From the NCBI RefSeq assembly GCF_965638725.1, contig NC_134955.1, positions 12,304,316-12,368,315 on the forward strand: a stretch of DNA of 64,000 nt, given 5' to 3'. The position numbers were made by a program, and so were the translations under genes. Under the pieces are notes generated by a model, which did not search any database, was not told where the DNA came from, and saw nothing but the letters and a program-made list of their open reading frames with translations. Below, in pieces: positions 61,700-64,000 of this stretch. The stretch comes from Aptenodytes patagonicus (Eukaryota > Chordata > Aves > Sphenisciformes > Spheniscidae). Within the stretch, counting starts at the first letter, position 1; each line of letters starts with the position of its first letter.

Positions 61700-62884
61700 T
61701 GAAGAGGAAACACAACTCAGGAATTTGTGGCTGTTTCAGCTAATATATGTACCTCATCAGAGAGTCATCCAATCCATTGCTAACTTGGCCAGTAAAATGC
61801 ACATTGAATTTCTTTGCTAAATTCAGCAGTAACAGGGTGGTCTTTCTGTCTCTAGATATTGTGGGTATTTCTTTTTAAATCCCAGTACAAAAAAAAAAAG
61901 CTTCCTCCAAACTACTGAAAGTCTGACTTTATATAGTACGTAAGTTGAACTGTCCAGTAAATAGGCTGCCTCTTCCCATCACACCTTTTAAAAATTACAT
62001 TTAAATGAAAAACAAATTAGTTAAGGAATGCTTACTGTAAGAATTTCATAGTGTGAAAATAATACTGTGTGACTACATCTGAAAGCTACTCTTCAGCATA
62101 CTTTTAATATGGTCTCAGAAGCATACTTTCAGTAGCAAGGAATAACACAGCCCACAGGAAACAGCAGATGATTCAGCAATACAGGCCAAAGACCTTCCGC
62201 AATGTTTGCAAAACCTTGTATTGCTTTAATAGATCTTTTGAGCAAGAACAACAGGGCTTTTGGCCCCAATTCTACATTGACATTACACCTGAATGAGACA
62301 CGGAGAACTCTCCCCCCCCGCCCTTGGATAATACTGAAATGAACGAGCATCCTTTGTATGATTAATCTTTTTTTTTTATTATTATGACCTGTTTCTGAAG
62401 CTAGATATTGATAAGAGAAATTAGTGTAGCTGCTGGCTTTCAAGTTGTTTCTACTTCCAGCAAAAGAGTCTAAAAGATGGCATTACAAAATGTTGTTGCT
62501 TATTCACAGTTCTATATCATATGCTAGCAGGAGGGAAGAGGTATATATGTTGGTTTTTGCTTCTTCACAGACAGCTAGGCTTGCAGAATCAATGTGTAAT
62601 CTAGGGATAAAATTGGACTGTTTCTAGCAAAAGCAACAATTCTTGTGATCTAATATACAGCATCCCTGTATCCAAGTTGGAACATTACAGTCTAGATGAG
62701 TGAACTACCAGAGCAGTGGAAAAAGCAGCTGAATAATTAGATTCAAATAACATAGTTAGTTCATACTACTGGCATTACATTTCACCTGGCATTACAAGTG
62801 AAGTTCCTTGAGGGTCTATCCATTTATTAGATGTGGAGGATGAGTAGGAATACATTTTCATCAGATGTGGTTTACAATATCTGG

Positions 62885-63352
62885 TTTTGGGCCCCTAGGA
62901 TATTGATAAACTTGAGCAAATCCAGGGAGAGCCACTATGGTAGTCAGGAGGTACACATCCTGTGAGGGTATGCTGAGGGAGCGAACTGGTATTGCTTAGC
63001 CTGGAGAAGAAACTAGTTGCAGTCTTTCAATATTTAAGAAGTTACTAAAAAGATGGATTCAGGTACTTTACAGAGGTGCATGGTAGGAGAATGAGAGACA
63101 ATGATCATGAACTACAACAAGGGATGTTCTGACTGGATGTAAGGGCGGGGAGGGGGGAGGAATTACTGTGGGGGTAATTAAACACTGGATTAGATCTACC
63201 AGAAATTCTGCAATTTCTGTCCTTGGAAGTTTTCAAGTTCCAACTAGACAAAGTCCAAAGCAACTTAGTCTAGTTGCTTCAGTGCTGACCCTGCTTCAAG
63301 GAGGAGGTTGGTCCAAATGACCTTCCAACCTGAAGAATTCCTTAATTCTGGG
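62885..63352 (+). mobile_element. CR1 LINE 3' end, 5'-truncated
   Basis: Begins near 'ttgggcccctaggatattga' and follows the CR1 3' region in order: 'gagagccactatgg', 'tgctgagggagcgaactgg', 'gcttagcctggagaagaaac', 'gatgttctgactggatgt', and finally 'ggttggtccaaatgaccttc' before the 'ccaacctgaagaattc' tail. This is the avian CR1 3' untranslated region and the end of ORF2, plus-strand orientation. It is moderately diverged, with a G-rich insertion near 63144. No coding capacity remains. Confidence 0.9.
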
Positions 63353-64000
63353 AATTGATCCTCCAGTCTGGCCATTATACGGTAACATATGTTAACTGTA
63401 GTCAAATAAACAGTCAGCAGTCAAAGTCCACACAATGGCTGATTATTTGAATAAGTTGATACCATAGTTATTCCTTTCCTGGTGTACAGTAATATTTAAA
63501 AAAACTCAGAATTGATTCATAATTCTTTTCTCATAAACAACAAAGTGAGACACATTCATGCTCTTTTGGGTGTGTTGATTTTTGCAATGCAAACAAAAAC
63601 ATGTACGTGTGTCACTAAAGTAAGCAACTGAGAATCTGATTTTGTCCAGGAAGCATAAAATGAGAATAAAATACTTATTTTGCTGCTTTGCCATTTATCT
63701 ATGCAAGATGGAGAGCTGAGTATGATCTCCCTGCTTGAAAGACCACAATTGCATTTTAGGTTCCCAAAGCAAGCTATTTATTGTTGGTTTGTTCAACAAA
63801 GTGTGCCCTCTGGGATTACCCTTTGTAATTGGGAAAGAAAGAATTTTGTTTAATTTCTCCATTTGGAAAATTTTTTGCTTGACTAGCAACAAGACTCCTA
63901 GGTCACTAAGCAATAGTGTTCTGCCCTAATTGCCTTCAACTTATTTATGTTTCCAAGTTAGGCCTTTGGTAGTCGTTTTTTCCAAATTATATGAAGTTGA
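63353..64000. other. Gene-free end of window
   Basis: I see nothing identifiable; short open frames on both strands only. Confidence 0.5.

Larger units (their letters stand above)
58191..62884. other. Gene-free stretch
   Basis: No supported exon. It contains a TAGG tandem (61196-61210) and a segment around 61600-61830 with paired CAATTAGC sites that may be a regulatory element. A 104-codon minus-strand frame (62129-62443) has no support. Confidence 0.5.

Noticed and set aside
62129..62443. 104-codon minus-strand open frame
   Set aside because: Low-complexity interruptions, no splice signals and no recognisable domain.
63144..63177. G-rich patch as a G-quadruplex
   Set aside because: Only three G-runs lie within usual loop distance; it sits in a CR1 tail and probably reflects repeat decay.
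1..64000. tRNA, rRNA, snRNA genes, CRISPR arrays, bacterial operons
   Set aside because: No B-box-like GGTTCRANNCC in a cloverleaf context, no U6 or 7SK-like sequence, no regularly spaced repeats, and the content is vertebrate rather than prokaryotic.

Overview
The window looks like nuclear DNA from a bird. It is AT-rich and sparse in repeats, with no dense SINE background. The recognisable interspersed repeats are the avian set: CR1 LINE 3' ends and endogenous-retrovirus solo LTRs. One LTR (53616-54135) closely resembles a family I remember as common in many bird genomes. A species, chromosome or named gene cannot be given from the sequence alone.

The window contains no gene I can name. Open frames are short, scattered over both strands and mostly compatible with chance. 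There is no operon-like packing, ribosomal or transfer RNA gene, or CRISPR array. The best reading is a gene desert or the inside of very long introns, with a few possible exons.

Layout. 1-12.5 kb: unannotated AT-rich DNA with one CR1 tail (6577-6685, minus strand), mononucleotide runs and a C-rich block that is a G-quadruplex motif on the other strand. 12535-13034: a complete 500-bp solo LTR with matching ends and a 4-bp target duplication. 13-33 kb: mostly featureless, with one possible exon (23606-23673), a 31-bp inverted repeat, an AC microsatellite and a less AT-rich block near 31 kb that may be conserved non-coding DNA. 33.8-36.9 kb: three pieces flanked by good splice signals on the plus strand; the last encodes 45 residues and a stop, but the pieces do not join into one clean reading frame. 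39-50 kb: two further spliced-exon-like segments that are not coding throughout, a perfect 20-bp palindrome, and the longest open frame of the window (minus strand, 45973-46476), which has no ATG in its first 69 residues. 53616-54135: a second solo LTR on the minus strand with a perfect 5-bp target duplication and a consensus CRE. 57.2-58.2 kb: about 1 kb of a very old CR1, antisense. 62885-63352: a younger CR1 3' end, plus strand.

Most confident calls are the two LTRs and the three CR1 segments. All exon calls are low confidence and rest on splice-site appearance plus one open frame; transcript data or cross-species alignment would settle them.
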